DNA of 64,000 bases from Venturia oleaginea (lineage: Eukaryota; Ascomycota; Dothideomycetes; Venturiales; Venturiaceae): assembly GCA_013176395.1 (NCBI GenBank), contig JABMLP010000004.1, forward strand, positions 1,426,001 to 1,490,000, written 5' to 3'. Under the pieces are notes generated by a model. It saw only the letters and a list, made by a program, of their open reading frames with translations. It was not told where the DNA came from and searched no databases. Numbering within the stretch: position 1 is the first letter of the stretch; each line of letters begins with the position of its first letter. Both the position numbers and the translations under genes were made by a program. Shown here one piece after another: positions 43,596-55,625 of the stretch.

Positions 43596-45329
43596 CTTCT
43601 GTCTCAGTGTCAGCTCGGGGAGAAAAGGCAGCGAAAGCATCGAGAGAGAGTGTGAGAGACTTACGATGTCTGGATTGCGCGACCAAGGGAAGGGAGACAC
43701 CTGTATGCGAGGGATCGACCCCAGGAAATTCTATCATAGGCGTATCAGCTTTGAGTAGCGAGGGCTTAGTGCCAGTACAGAAGTGTGTCAAGCACTCACA
43801 GTGATCGGCTGAAAAGGAGCCACAGTCTCTACGCGAGGAACCGTTCTCAGGGAACCTTTGTGGTCGCGTCAGCTTTGAGGAAAGTGGCTTTGATGCTGGC
43901 CTAAGAGGATGTCAATGACACCCGTGTCAAACGAGACAGCACGAAGTATCACGAAGTATGTGTGCGAGGGATCGGGTGCCAGGCGACTTTTGATGAGAAC
44001 TGGAGGAGCCCGCAGACTGTATGCGATGGATCGACACCCGGGAAGTCAACCCTCACCCTTTGTGTAGTGTGCGTAGTGTGCGTAGATGGAAAGGAGCCGT
44101 TGAGGCTGACAAGCTTGAAGGCTCGTGGAGAGCGAGAAGGGTGAAGAGCTTGGAGCGTGGGTAATTGACTGCCAATGTCGCGTCAAATTGTGGAAGAAAG
44201 AGAAGGTACTTGAATATGATGTATTAATTTGCTTGAGGGTTGAGAGGAGAGGCTAATCCTCTCCCATCTATACCGACTCGAGGTGTTTGCCGTATACGGC
44301 TACCGGCATACTGGTTTGCTGTTCAACTCTCCCCCTAAACCTGGAATGTGGGTTGACGTTACACCCCCCCTCCCCCTGCTTCCTACTCCTTCCTTCGGCT
44401 TTGTCCTTCGCTTCTTCGGAGGTCATGTGTTGATGTCTGAGGTGATGTGCTATATGGCTCTGCGGCGATGACGAGAACCACGACTCAGGGCTTCCGAGTC
44501 AATCCAATTGGCAGGGCTTCATTCCAATTGAGAAGATCGTGGGCTGCAAATCTACTACATCATGAATGCTGGAACTAGCAAATCAGAGCCTCTGAGATCT
44601 CCTCATGGCTTCCATTTTCGACCCTGGAATCGACAACCCAGTACCTCTGAACGTCTGAATGTCTTGACTCTTTGACCTGGATGGAATTGTCATGCCTACC
44701 AACATACTCTACCAGGGTTCATCAACTCGACATCGCGAAGCCTCTGAAGCGTTGCAGACGTTCAAACTTTCGCCCTGCATAAAAAAGACACTGCTGGTCA
44801 TTCAAATCTACGATTGCTTGTCAAAAAGATAATCCAGCGATTCTGCAACATCTCAGCCTGTCACACCATTGCCACGCATCGCTTTCACAGTACCAATGTT
44901 TGCTACAACTATCCTCATTACGTGGTCCTTTGTTCTTCCTCAATACGCATGAACTCTAGCTTTGAAGAATCGCCTCAAATACACATCAACCACCTCACTG
45001 TATTTCGACACGATACGTTGACAGTTCCTTACTGATCACGGTATTCCGCAGTATTCAGTCGAGTGAGCTTCAAACGCTCAGTCGATCACGTAAGAATGGA
45101 AAGAACTTATCGGGAAGCGAACGTCAAGAATGAAGATGTCAAGAAAACAGAATAGATAACGCAGACCTGGGGCTGTCCGAGTCTATCTAGCACTGCTTGA
45201 CCTACTGTAAAAACAATCGAGTGTGCTGCTTATCATGCGAAAGAGAAGAACAGATCGCCTGCTCAACGCCATTGTCCGAGAAAAAGAAGCTCACTCCCAC
45301 ATCACCACTTCTTGATCGTGAACGATCTT
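43596..45329. other. Intergenic region with short dispersed repeats
   Basis: The motif GCGAGGGATCG or GCGATGGATCG recurs near 43697, 43966 and 44022 inside ~30-bp imperfect repeats. No supported gene is present between 43800 and 45329. Confidence 0.45.
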
Positions 45330-47771
45330 TCACGTCTCATCATCATCTGATCCATCGAACGTATTTTCCGGAAGGACATTCGTGCTTGTTCCATCGTCGT
45401 AAACAAGACCATTGTTGGCCACTTGAGCAGGACCCAAGAAATTGTTCTGCGTTCGAACAAAGATATTGTGCGAGCCAGCTTGTTGATGGGTCGAAGTGCT
45501 CTGTTGGCTAGCTTGAGTATTGCATATACCTTCCAATGGCAATCCACTGGTATAGCTTGGAGCTTGTATACCTTGCGAATGGAAGTCGGGATGTTGAGAA
45601 GCCTGTGCCGAAGGGAAGGTTCCCTGCTGATGGTTGTTGCTGAACGCTTCCGCGATTAAAGGCACGCCATACCTCACGTTGGCAGAGTTAGAGCCAAGAC
45701 GAGCAGCAGCACTGCTCCTCAATCTGTTGAGATTGTGACTACCCGTTGCGCGTGGTGCCTGCATTGGAGTTGATGTTGGCTGTTGGTTCAAGTTCGTCTG
45801 CGTCACATCGCCTATAGCTCCTCCTAGATGGCGCGAGGGTTGCCTCTGAGTGAGCATACCCTGTTGGTAGCTGCCCATCCCTGCAATCAGCTCCAACTCC
45901 GCTGGGGTGAAACGAGAATTTCTATTAGCAGGAGGAGCGAATCCAACTTGACGAAGGGAATTGCTAACGTCGCCGAGGCCTGAATCTCCTTCATGGTACA
46001 TGTCAGCGCTGGGAGAAGTCTGCACACGGGCCGACATATTCTGCTGCTGCTGATTGAAGCCGAACCGCGTTTCGCCGAACAGATTGCCCGTCGCATCTCC
46101 TGTGTGGTTCAAGCTTGAGGGGTTCAATCTAGGAGGAGGAATAGAACCCATCGAGCTATAAGCATTGCCACTGGGTGTTCCGCTCGGTGAATTGGGTGAC
46201 ATCCAAAATGGATTGTCCGAAGTGCCAGTTCGACTGACGAATTGTGGATGCTCAGCAGGCATCAAAAAGTCAGTGTCTTGGAGCATTTGGTCTGGTGTGA
46301 CAGGCGAGCTGGTGAAATGACCGAATTCATCCATTGTGAGATTTCTTGTCATGTAAGGGCTACCCTGACCAGGGCTGGGGGCCTGTTGCTCGTGGAAATT
46401 AGCCTGTCGAGGTGACCACTCTTGGCTCAGATTACTTTGGCGGTGATGGTTCTGACGAGAGGGTGTTGGTGTGAAGCTCGTGTCTGAAGCTTGCGTCACT
46501 CCGCCGCTGCTAAGTTGATGGTTCGCGGTCCTCGGCGCGGGGATCATGTTTGAGTCTGGGAAACCTTCATCACCGTGGCTTCCTTGCCCGCCGCAAGCCT
46601 TCTTCGCTGGAATGGAGCTGTCTCGCTTTTGGTTCCGTTCCACTCGTCTCTTTGACCTCTTTTCGCTGTTGGCGAGATTGTCCATGGCCGAGGCCAACTC
46701 TTCATCAGACCATTGCTTGATGGCTTTCCATATTTTCATGCGATCTGTTTGAACAGCTTCCAAGAAAAGCTTCTCGCTGCTGTAATAGCTCTTCTCGTTC
46801 CCTGCATATGCCATCGGGAAATAGCGTAGAAGAGTCATCGGACAGCTTTGGAGAAATTCAGCGAAGGAGGGCAACGGTTTCAAAGCACGCTTCTTGCGCC
46901 GGATGTTGATCTGCTGGCGATCGAAGGCAGGAATATCCTCTGGCGGGGGCACATCGTATTCTGCATACATGTTTGCCTCGGGGTTGGAGTGAATAGGATC
47001 ATAAGGAGGTGACCATTTGAATCGTATGGGATCGATGACGCCGACAATTCCCTATCAAAGATCAATTAGCATCGGATTGAAGACATCAGCAGTGATACTC
47101 ACGTGATACAACCCGCCAATGCTCTTATATTCAAGAACATCAAGCACGTCGTGCGCCTGGTCGCACCCCTGCACACGATTGACTACACCAAAGACACCCA
47201 GTCTCTTTCTGTAGGTCTGATCGCGTTGAGAAAAACTGTTTGCGATTTTATCGGCTTCCGTTCGGGGTTTTGTAGTTTCTGAAGGCTGCAGAGCTGCTTT
47301 CAGGACTGTTCCCGAGATTGCCTTGTTCGAGATTCCGTCATTGCGCAAGCTGACGATCTTTCGATGTGGCATCCAGAGATTGTCTTTGTGTGGAGCAGGA
47401 AGTGATAAGCCCATGATGCAATACACCTTTGCTCTACCTGGCCAGATGTATGCCACATTCTCTGGCATGGCGCCTCGGGGCATGAGAACATATACCTCGT
47501 CTGGGGTTCTCTCAACAGTTACATCTTCGTTGTATTTGTTAGCCAACTGTATTTGAGTCCTCTTTGACCAAACGAGGATGTACTTACCGGGCCCTACCTC
47601 GTCCTGGTAGTACGCAAGGGCTTGTGGCGTCCACTTGTTTTGTCGCATTTTGGCTGCCTCATCCAATTCTGACTTCGTGCCATTGGTGTTGGCAGAAGTT
47701 TTGCCAAACGAAGTTGAAGCATCTTTGATCGAGTGGGCTGCCTTGCGCTTTCGTCCGGACGGAGTCGTCAT
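45330..47771 (-). CDS. Unrecognised protein, 796 aa, Gln/Asn/Ser-rich tail
   Basis: Two minus-strand exons: 47771-47103 and 47051-45330, with a 51-bp intron (47052-47102, GTGAGT...GATAG) whose removal gives GLYHGIVGVIDP. Not recognised. The N-terminal ~320 residues look folded and mixed alpha/beta (KWTPQALAYYQDEVGPGKYI, VYVLMPRGAMPEN, AKVYCIMGLSLP) and follow a basic start (GRKRKAAHS). The remainder after about residue 400 is low complexity, rich in Gln, Asn, Ser and Pro, ending in an acidic DGSDDDET. That layout suits a nuclear or regulatory protein, but this is inference. The uninterrupted frames and clean splice sites argue that it is a real gene. Confidence 0.7.
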
Positions 47772-49305
47772 TGTCTATCAAATTAGCTCGAGACATCAAG
47801 GCAGTTTTGTGGTAGGAAATCAAACAGGACTTACCAACTATGAGCGATCGTGTCGCTGGAGATAGTGACTTGGCTGTTCACGATTTTGGAACAGCTGGTA
47901 TTTGCGCCGCGCAATTTCTGATCGTGTTCGGAGAAAGTTGCCCCGAGCTCCAGCTGTTTGGAGAAGCAATGTGCTCCCTAAGTCTCCTGGAATGGCTGAG
48001 ACTTGCCCAACACACTCTCTCTGTAGGCTGGTGGGGTAGAAACCCCTGGTACACTGTAGTCACTGGAGAAGTGGTAAGTGTTATCGAAATCAGAGATGGC
48101 GGAAACGCCGATGGAGTAGCTTGAATTACCAGGGCACAAACAGCCTGGAATGGCTGTGTCCTGAACAGTCCTTGCGGCGGAGTAGCGAGTAAAAAAAGAG
48201 AAGAAAGTCTCTTCCTGCAAAGGCTGTGACTTTGGAAAGTCTCAAAAGCTCCTAGAGAGATTGTCAGCGCTATCAATGGCAGAGTGCAGGAGCACGAGAA
48301 TGGCGATGGGAGACATACCTTCTGTTGTTGTAATCTGCGAGGAACGTGCTTGAGGTCGAGCAGATTGTTGTTGTTGTTGTGAGTTGTGAGGAAGGTTTAC
48401 TCGGAAAGTCGCGAAACGTTTATACACATAAAAGTGGGGCAAATCTGCCCCCGTGTTATCGACCGACGCCATGCCAGATCTGCCCCAATCGATCTGGTGC
48501 TACTCAATGGCCAGCAGAGCTTTATAGCATTCTGGAGTGGAGACAATCTGGATGGTGCTTGCTCCGTACAACATCCATTGCCGTACTGGAGAGTCAGACA
48601 CGAGGACAATCGGCTTTCTTTCTGGCAATTGGGCAAATTTGATGATAATACGATCTCGAATCACGCAATTTTCAGTCATTGAACCAATTGGATTGTCATT
48701 CAGAGTATATGGGCAAGCTCTTTCGACAATACACAGTTTGGGAATCAATTGGTGACAATATTCACAATCAGGCAACACCATACCATGGAATTTGACAGCC
48801 AACGTATGATCGCACGGAATGGCTGGCTTGTCTCAAAAAAAATCGACTGAAGTTCATGTGAAAATGGCCCGCAGAGAGCAATGCTCCTGTCTGATTCTTT
48901 GAAAGAAGCTTCGAAAGAAAAGGCCAATTCGCTCAGTGACCTTCCGAATCACAGAGTTAATCAGGTTGTTTATCATTGCAAGAGAAGCTAGAGTGGAGAG
49001 GGCGAGCATGCAATCTGGAATTGTGCTCAGCAGCCTACTATTGCTCAGCAATTGCTGACAAAGGTCTGCAAAACGGAACTTCACAGTTCAATTTTATGAA
49101 GCTAGCTATAGAATTTGAATGCTCGACATCAATTGTGTTCAAATTTGAATACTCGCAGCTATTCACACATGAACCTCCAAACTCGAAAAAAGAGTTCCTG
49201 AAAAATCCTGCACCCAAATATACCAACACCTACGTCCAACTGCCAGGAACAGACGCAGTCGAATCCATAGTCGAAAGAAAGATTGCAATCAAGCACCAAA
49301 TTTCC
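47772..49305. other. Intergenic region without recognised gene
   Basis: Upstream of the 796-aa gene. Several small ORFs overlap on both strands without recognisable content. Confidence 0.4.
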
Positions 49306-49958
49306 CTATCCACCTTGATGGTCCTCCTCATCTGATTCACGCTTTCGAGAATGATCTTGAGTCTGCGAAAAAGGTCGCTTGCTAGTTATGGTCACCTTCT
49401 TCGCTGCTGCCTTCAGCTTTTTAGCCGCCGCATTCCTAGCTGCCGCCTTCCTGGCTGCCACCTTCTTTGCTGCCGCTTCCACATTCGCCTTCCGAGCCTC
49501 CCCCGCAGCATAAACTGGAGCCATTCCTGTCTCTGGATCAAGGTTGTAGTGGTCGATTCCATCCGGATTGCGAAGCAGGAAATCTTTGAAAGAGCCAAGA
49601 TCCCAGGAGCGCTCTACGAACAACCGGATGAAGGTCTCTCACAGCCGGCAAGGGATACGTCTATTGTGGATCTGCAAGTGTCCAATGATGACGGTCTCCC
49701 GGCTGTCGCATCTTGAAATATTCAGGTTGAACCAGTACAATGGTGTTGTGGAAAGGAAGAGTAATTACTGATCGAAGGTATGTCAAAAGAGCAGGGAGTT
49801 GAGTCGCGAAGACCGACCACCAGAATTCTTGGCGTTCGTGCAGGGACCACATCACCCAATCGGGGCATATCAGGTCTCGTGATGACGCGATCCCCAGCCA
49901 CCTCCTGGAAGCACCAAACAAGATTGCGACGCGTCGTATGCCGCTGCCTCTCCTTCAC
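49306..49958 (-). pseudogene. Possible degraded gene with Ala/Lys-rich basic tail
   Basis: Minus strand. The 3' part (49623-49306) encodes FLLRNPDGIDHYNLDPETG followed by a 40-residue Ala/Lys tract (repeated AAAKK/AARKAAAR) and a charged end. A frame upstream (49958 downward, DMPRLGDVVPARTPRILVVG) could join it through an intron near 49770-49715, but a TGA at about 49640 still interrupts the joined frame. The Ala/Lys tail resembles histone H1-like or other DNA-binding tails in composition only. Product unknown. Confidence 0.3.
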
Positions 49959-50740
49959 AATTTCCTGCTCGTCTCATGTTGTTGACGATTTTTGGTCGAC
50001 CAAGATTATTTTGCTCGCGAGTGGTTGGGAGAGATTTGGTTATTTTGGCTTTCATCGTGGTTTATATAGATGATACTGTGATTGAACAAACTGACTTTGC
50101 GTGGGAGGTAAAGCTACATATCATCTTCGAAGATGTAAGATCTTCGAAGGTCGTTGTTGAGCCATATCACATTCGTATATTCTACAGACTTGTCGTTTGA
50201 TGCTCAATTGCCAGATACAGAGACCAAGTACTCTTGTTTGAAGCATTCGGAGAGTTCAATCAACTTTCGAGGGAAAAGTTTTATTTTTTCTGAAACAGCT
50301 CAATCAAATTGCTAGGGCATGAATGACTGCCTCGAATGAAGACGGATCCAATTTTCTAGAGACAAATGGTTTCACGCTCTCGAAATGAGAGATCAGATTC
50401 TGTGCTTAAGGTAAGCGATCTGAAGTAAAATGGAGGTTACCTTGCTAATGTTCATGTCTTCATGTTTTTCATCTCGGCGAAGGGTTCGATTTAGGGGTAC
50501 TCAATAGTTCACCAACGAAGTACTAATATCACCACAGAGCTCCAAGGTACTGATCAAGAAGTTTGTGTAACAAACTGAGGAAGTGCAGCTTGCATATATG
50601 AAGAACCACCTCAACGATATCCCAGCCTCCAGGAACGACCGCTTGAAAAGAGGTTATTCGAAATATAACTAAGTTTCTGCCAAACCCAGCCACGAAAACG
50701 CCAAAGAGACCAAACTCGACCCCGCTGCTCTCAACTGCTA
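49959..50740. other. Intergenic region without recognised gene
   Basis: No supported feature is seen; moderately AT-rich. Confidence 0.4.
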
Positions 50741-52816
50741 TCAATACATATCAAAAGACCAATCGTTCTCGACCTCCTCATACTGTGTGAAGTCAGCGGT
50801 GACGTCTCCCTCTGGCGATGGTTCTCCACCGCTGAACCCACCGTTTCCATAATAGCCAAATGTGTTGTATTCATCAGCCAATGTGTGGAATAACTCCAGA
50901 TAGAAGCTTGGGAGCGGGATGTCAGGAGAGTATTCGAAATCGTCAATGCCGTTCCAATCGAAGTCAGGGAAGTCAGGGGAAACATTAGCATCTCTCGAAG
51001 CATTGAAACCATTCAAAGCATTCGCGACATGATCGATTGGGGAAAGTGGAGCATCGAAGTCGTCAAAGATAATTGGCTCCTGCATTGCGTTTTGTCCCGT
51101 CAATAGATCGTGGTCGCTAGGTGTGGAAGGCCCAACAGACAAACAATTGTTAGACGAAGTAGGGAACGCCTGGCCATCGCAATGGAAATCCGGAACGTCT
51201 GAATCGAAGCTCATCGTATCAGCACCTTGGTTCGAGAGCTCCGTGTATGACGTCAATTGCAAAGTATGACCGACAGCTGCCCATGTTGAAGCAGGCAGGA
51301 ACGCCAAGTCATAATTGTCGTAACCCGATTGACATACTGCCACGCCATAATTTCGACCTTGACTCCCAGATTGTGGGCTGCTGTCATAATAATGGTAGCT
51401 GCTCGCAGGAGCTGTAGCCTGTGTGGAGGAGTCATATGCTGCTGGGCCAGTCTTTGCCTTCTTGTTATCGTCGGCGGCATCGTCTTCGTCCTCTCCACGT
51501 CCTCGCTTCTGTGGCCGATCTTGAGCTAGTATTACCATTCCAGATTGAGTACGTGGAGCAACGCTACCGAACTGCTGGGCTGAAGTAACTAAAGCTGTAG
51601 CAATCGCCACTGGAGCAACCTCCACTGGAGCAATCGTCACTGGAACGGGAATGGCAGGTACAGTGAGAAGATGCGCCATCTGGATGGCCGACATAGGCAG
51701 TCCAGTCTGAATGTCGATGGTCCATCGATGAGCGATATCCAGATTTCGATTGAGGAATTCTTGAAACGTGGGTAGGATTCGACCGGCTTTTCTCAGTGCT
51801 GCTCGAATCGCTGGGATGACATCCTGTGGGCAAGGCAAATTGAAATGTCTGCTGGGGTCCGCCGGCAGTCCCTGGAAGTAATCAATGGGCACCGTCATGG
51901 TATACGAGTTCTGCGTCAGTACTCCTCTAACATTATAAAAGAAGTTTGAGGTTGGCAATGTGATCAGTGCTCGAACCGTCTCCTGAGGAATGCTGTCATC
52001 GCATCGGTCTCCACAACCTCTATGAGCCGCCAAGATGGCATTGCGATGTCGGTAGCGCTGGTTGCGGCCACAAAATCGGTTGTTGACTTGCATGTTCAAG
52101 TTCCGGGGAAGACCTGCGCGTGTTCCTTGGCCTGGCGCTCGCTTCTGGGGTTTGGCTGGAGCAGGTTGGGTGAGGCGGACGAATATGTTGTTGTACGTGT
52201 GTCCCATTTGCACGTACTCCGCAATTTCCGCATCTGTCACGGTATCGTATGGGATCGATCGAGGCAATGGTGTTCTCAGTATGGTAGCCTTCTCCGGTAC
52301 AATGATTAACAGACAAGCTGGTGTAGGTACTGTATTTGTGCACTTCTTGCTACCATTCCCCGAATATGGTGTCAATTGCGGATCGTAGTGGTCGTTGTTT
52401 GGATCGTAGGTGTAGTCCTCGAAATCGTCTACTTGCTCCTCCTCTTCATCGCTATCGCCGTCGCTATTGTCGAGTAGAGACTCGAGACCTATATCAACAG
52501 ATTGATTAGCAAAAGCTGGGAGATACGATGCGTCTGATGGCTTGGTATTTTCTAATGAGGCTTTCCATGCCTACAACATGGAATCCGGGCAGAGGTTGAT
52601 GTGCTGCATACCTTGTTCATCGTAGACCTCGACGTAATCCCCTGTGCCAGCTGAAGATTGCTCGCCTTCGTCCTCGCCTTGGAACGATTGCTGCTCGAAC
52701 TCATGGTAGCCATGGTCTTGTCCGCTCATCTCGCCCGTCGTGGATTGGCCGCCGTGCGCGTAGTCATTACGCTCCTCGCTGGATTCACTCATGCCGGAGT
52801 AAAAGAAGTCAGACAT
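50741..52816 (-). CDS. Unrecognised protein, 650 aa, acidic N-terminus
   Basis: Two minus-strand exons: 52816-52612 and 52488-50741, with a 123-bp intron (52489-52611; GTATGC donor, GCTAAT branch 17 bases before TAG). Not recognised. The first ~100 residues are acidic and Gln/Ser-rich. Residues ~120-330 look folded and include PRSIPYDTVTDAEIAEYV, a Cys-containing patch (RFCGRNQ...GCGDRC) and FYNVRGVLTQNSYTMTVP. The C-terminal half is disordered with a basic patch KRGRGEDEDD (about residue 405) that could be nuclear-targeting, then acidic Phe/Asp-rich sequence reminiscent of activation domains. A transcription-related role is a guess. The splice signals are strong. Confidence 0.68.
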
Positions 52817-54109
52817 TTCGTTGAGTTTCTTTGTTTGAGGAAGAATGTAGTTGGCTGGAAGAAGAGTTCAAAAGTCTTAAGAGGAAGTAGGGAAGTGATT
52901 GTAGGAGAAGAGTCTTTCGGTGCGAAGGGAAGAGGGTAGGAAAGAAGGTTGAAAGTGCGGAGTTGAGGAACGAAGCTGTCGAGACTGTAGCTTTGAGGCT
53001 GGAAAATCACCGCTCCCGAAATAATTGGACCACAAGATGGTGAAGTATCGCGCTTATGGAGCTTTGGCTCTATCACGAGTCCTCTCTTCTGGTGTTGGAA
53101 TTCCACGGGAGAAGATCAACACAGCCTAATCAGGACAGCAGCAAGCGCCACATCAAACAAGCCTGGTATGAGAAGAGAATATAACGTTCACGAGTGCCGC
53201 TTCCTCTTCGCCACGGGATGAGGAAGAAGCAATTGAAGAGCTGGAATCTTATAGACGAAAGCCTCGTAGCCTCGTCTGGGTGGAGGAGTGCTTCATGCTG
53301 TGGATGTTTGCTGGGAAGTCCATCTTCAGTTCTTAAGGTCGAAACCACTTTCTGGCTCTTGAGCGCGGAGCTATATATGTCGACTGAAAAATTTGAGAAT
53401 CTTGCTCGATGCGCAAGTGTATAGGCCTTGACATCAATCACGCAATGATTGCCAGATTGGTCTGGATCGCAAACAGCAAGGAAGGATAGCAAACGTGTTA
53501 CCAAAACAAAAACTGACTTGGGACTAGTCAGAATATTGGCTGGTTATTTGAAAGAAGGCTGATCTTCGTCTGGTATGGATTCTTCTGGTCCTGGCCAGGC
53601 TCAACTCGATTAAGCTGTTGCACCATTTATTGATAAAAAAGTGTACCATGACTTACAAAATACCCTATGATGGAGCGTTGGTCATAAAGAGCTGCCGTTC
53701 TCTCCAATTCCAGCTAGAAGTCATGAATCGATGGCGAGAAATGGCTGTCTTGATCTATTCAGGTGCAGATGAGCTTCGAAAAGATAGCCGGCAGACTTTA
53801 GTCCTTTGTGACGGATCGCAGACTATGTACATCTCAAACATGACTGTCTCCATAAGAAGAACTGGCATTCCTTATCCAGTTTCTTCTTCGATGGGGCTGT
53901 TTTCGCGCCAGGGGACTGCTGACTTGAGGTCGAAACCTGCATAATCTTGTCCCCCCACCAACAGCGCCAACAACTCGACTCAACGCATATTGTCAGCACA
54001 CGGCCTTCCCTCATCACAAGGAACTGTAAGTCAATCATCTCATCCTCATCATTGCCTCGAATAATGATCTTTTCAGTCTCTCGTCTCAAGTAGAGTGATA
54101 TTCGCAAGA
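52817..54109. other. Intergenic region without recognised gene
   Basis: Holds the promoter side of the 650-aa gene and the region before the secreted-protein pseudogene. Small ORFs here have no signals of coding. Confidence 0.4.
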
Positions 54110-54636
54110 ATGAAGATCGTCATCGTCCTCGTTGGTCTCATGGTTTCCTTCAGCTCCACAGTCCCAGTCCAGAGCACTGATGGCCGCTCTATCGTCAGCG
54201 GCAGCTCTTCATACAATAACAGTTCTTCCGTACCATCCTATCTATGCACGTTGTCCCTACCACCGACCCGTACGCCTACAACGCAAACAAAGTCTCTATC
54301 CGCGACTCTGATATCAATCCTCCACTCAAGTCCTGCATCGACATCTTCGAAAAGCCCAAGTTGGACCACAGCGGGCCAAAATTGCTCGGTGTCTGTGCCT
54401 CTAGCATTGCTTGTACATGCATTATCGACACAAACAAATCGAGGGCACAATAGATCCTGAAGACCGCTGGCTCTATTCGCATGGAAGGCAACAACACCTG
54501 TGGGGTCTATGAGAGCGACAATTGCCAGGAAGGTACACTGCGCGAGACCATATCTGAGAAGAACATGTCGTTATGGCCCCCAGTTATCCCAATTGATAGC
54601 TGGCGCGCAAGTCTCCGCTGCTACAGAAATTACTGA
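54110..54636 (+). pseudogene. Small secreted cysteine-containing protein, broken paralog
   Basis: ATG 54110 starts a signal-peptide-like N-terminus (MKIVIVLVGLMVSF). The frame changes near 54210-54245, and similarity continues with SCIDIFEK, GVCASSIACTC, then a TAG at 54451-54453, then NTCGVYESDNCQ, IPIDSWRASLRCY and a stop at 54636. The cysteine pattern and the flanking CID, DxC, IPxxWR and CY residues match the intact secreted protein at 55626-56751, so I read it as a decayed relative. Function unknown; small secreted proteins of plant-associated fungi often act outside the cell. Confidence 0.5.
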
Positions 54637-55567
54637 AGGAAGATGACACAGCAAAAAAATCTTCACGTGGGTACTGGCTGGGATGCCTTGTCTGAAGTAC
54701 ATTGACAGCCACTGGATGCTTAGAGCTAATTCCTGACTTGCTTGCCTCTGGTTTGCGTGCGGAATCCTCGGCGATGGAATTTGCCCATGTCCGTATTAAC
54801 GCCCATATCTGCTGCTAAGATTTGAATGGGCTCGACTTTCATAGTTTCATGAACCAAAACTTTGATGATTGTGACAGATACGAAAGATTGCAACTCCTGA
54901 AAACCACTCCTTTCTATTCCATCACGTATACCTGACGGTGGATAGACGGTTATTGACAGGGCTAATCTTGTAATCATCGCCGGCATCTTGAATTTAAGGC
55001 CCGTTGGCTTGCGGAGAACATGCGGGCAGGGAATGTTGTAGCCGGAAGGTTGGAGGTGTATGATCTCCGATATCGTATCAATTGCAGCAACTCGTCCATT
55101 GCAACCGCGAGCTATGGATCGCTTGTGCGATGGTTGACAATCTTGAGCTGTCAATCAGACTCATGTGGGTTCGAAGAGATCAGTTCAGGAATTAGGCTCA
55201 CTATATACTTTTCCTGCTTCACTGCTCGCAGTGAAGCTACCATGTATCGTCCAATTGAACTGTCGTCGCCAACAGTCCTGAAAAAACGCTCCATCGAGGG
55301 TCATAGCGAGAATCGTTGGCAACTGTTAAAATCATACTGCCCGAAGATTATCAATATCGATCTCGACTTCAGGCACTCGGCTAAATAGTGACCTGCGTCG
55401 TCGTCGTCAGGGTCACCGTGGTGTCAGCCCACAGACTGGTATAAACTAGTCTTCGCGCTGGGGAAATTTCCTCAACTCTATATCCTCCACGCTCACCTCC
55501 GGAAGCACCCATCTCACACCACATACACCTCTTCCATACCTCGCACGTCTCTTCCATCTCTCAAGAG
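54637..55567. other. Region between the two secreted-protein genes
   Basis: No recognised gene. Open frames at 54726-55154 (-) and 55020-55388 (+) overlap each other and show no family features. The stretch before 55567 should hold the promoter and 5' UTR of the next gene. Confidence 0.4.
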
Positions 55568-55620
55568 GTAAGCAACATCCTCAACGACAGCTCACAGTCC
55601 ACCGCTAATGCATTATCTAG
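55568..55620 (+). other. 5' UTR intron of secreted-protein gene
   Basis: GTAAGC donor at 55568, a CGCTAATG branch motif and a TATCTAG acceptor ending at 55620. The ATG at 55626 follows five bases later. Removal excludes the upstream ATG at 55608, which decides the start. Confidence 0.6.
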
Positions 55621-55625
55621 TCACG

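Noticed and set aside
54726..55388. Overlapping minus- and plus-strand ORFs between the secreted-protein genes
   Set aside because: They overlap each other, lack splice or family signals and look like chance open frames.
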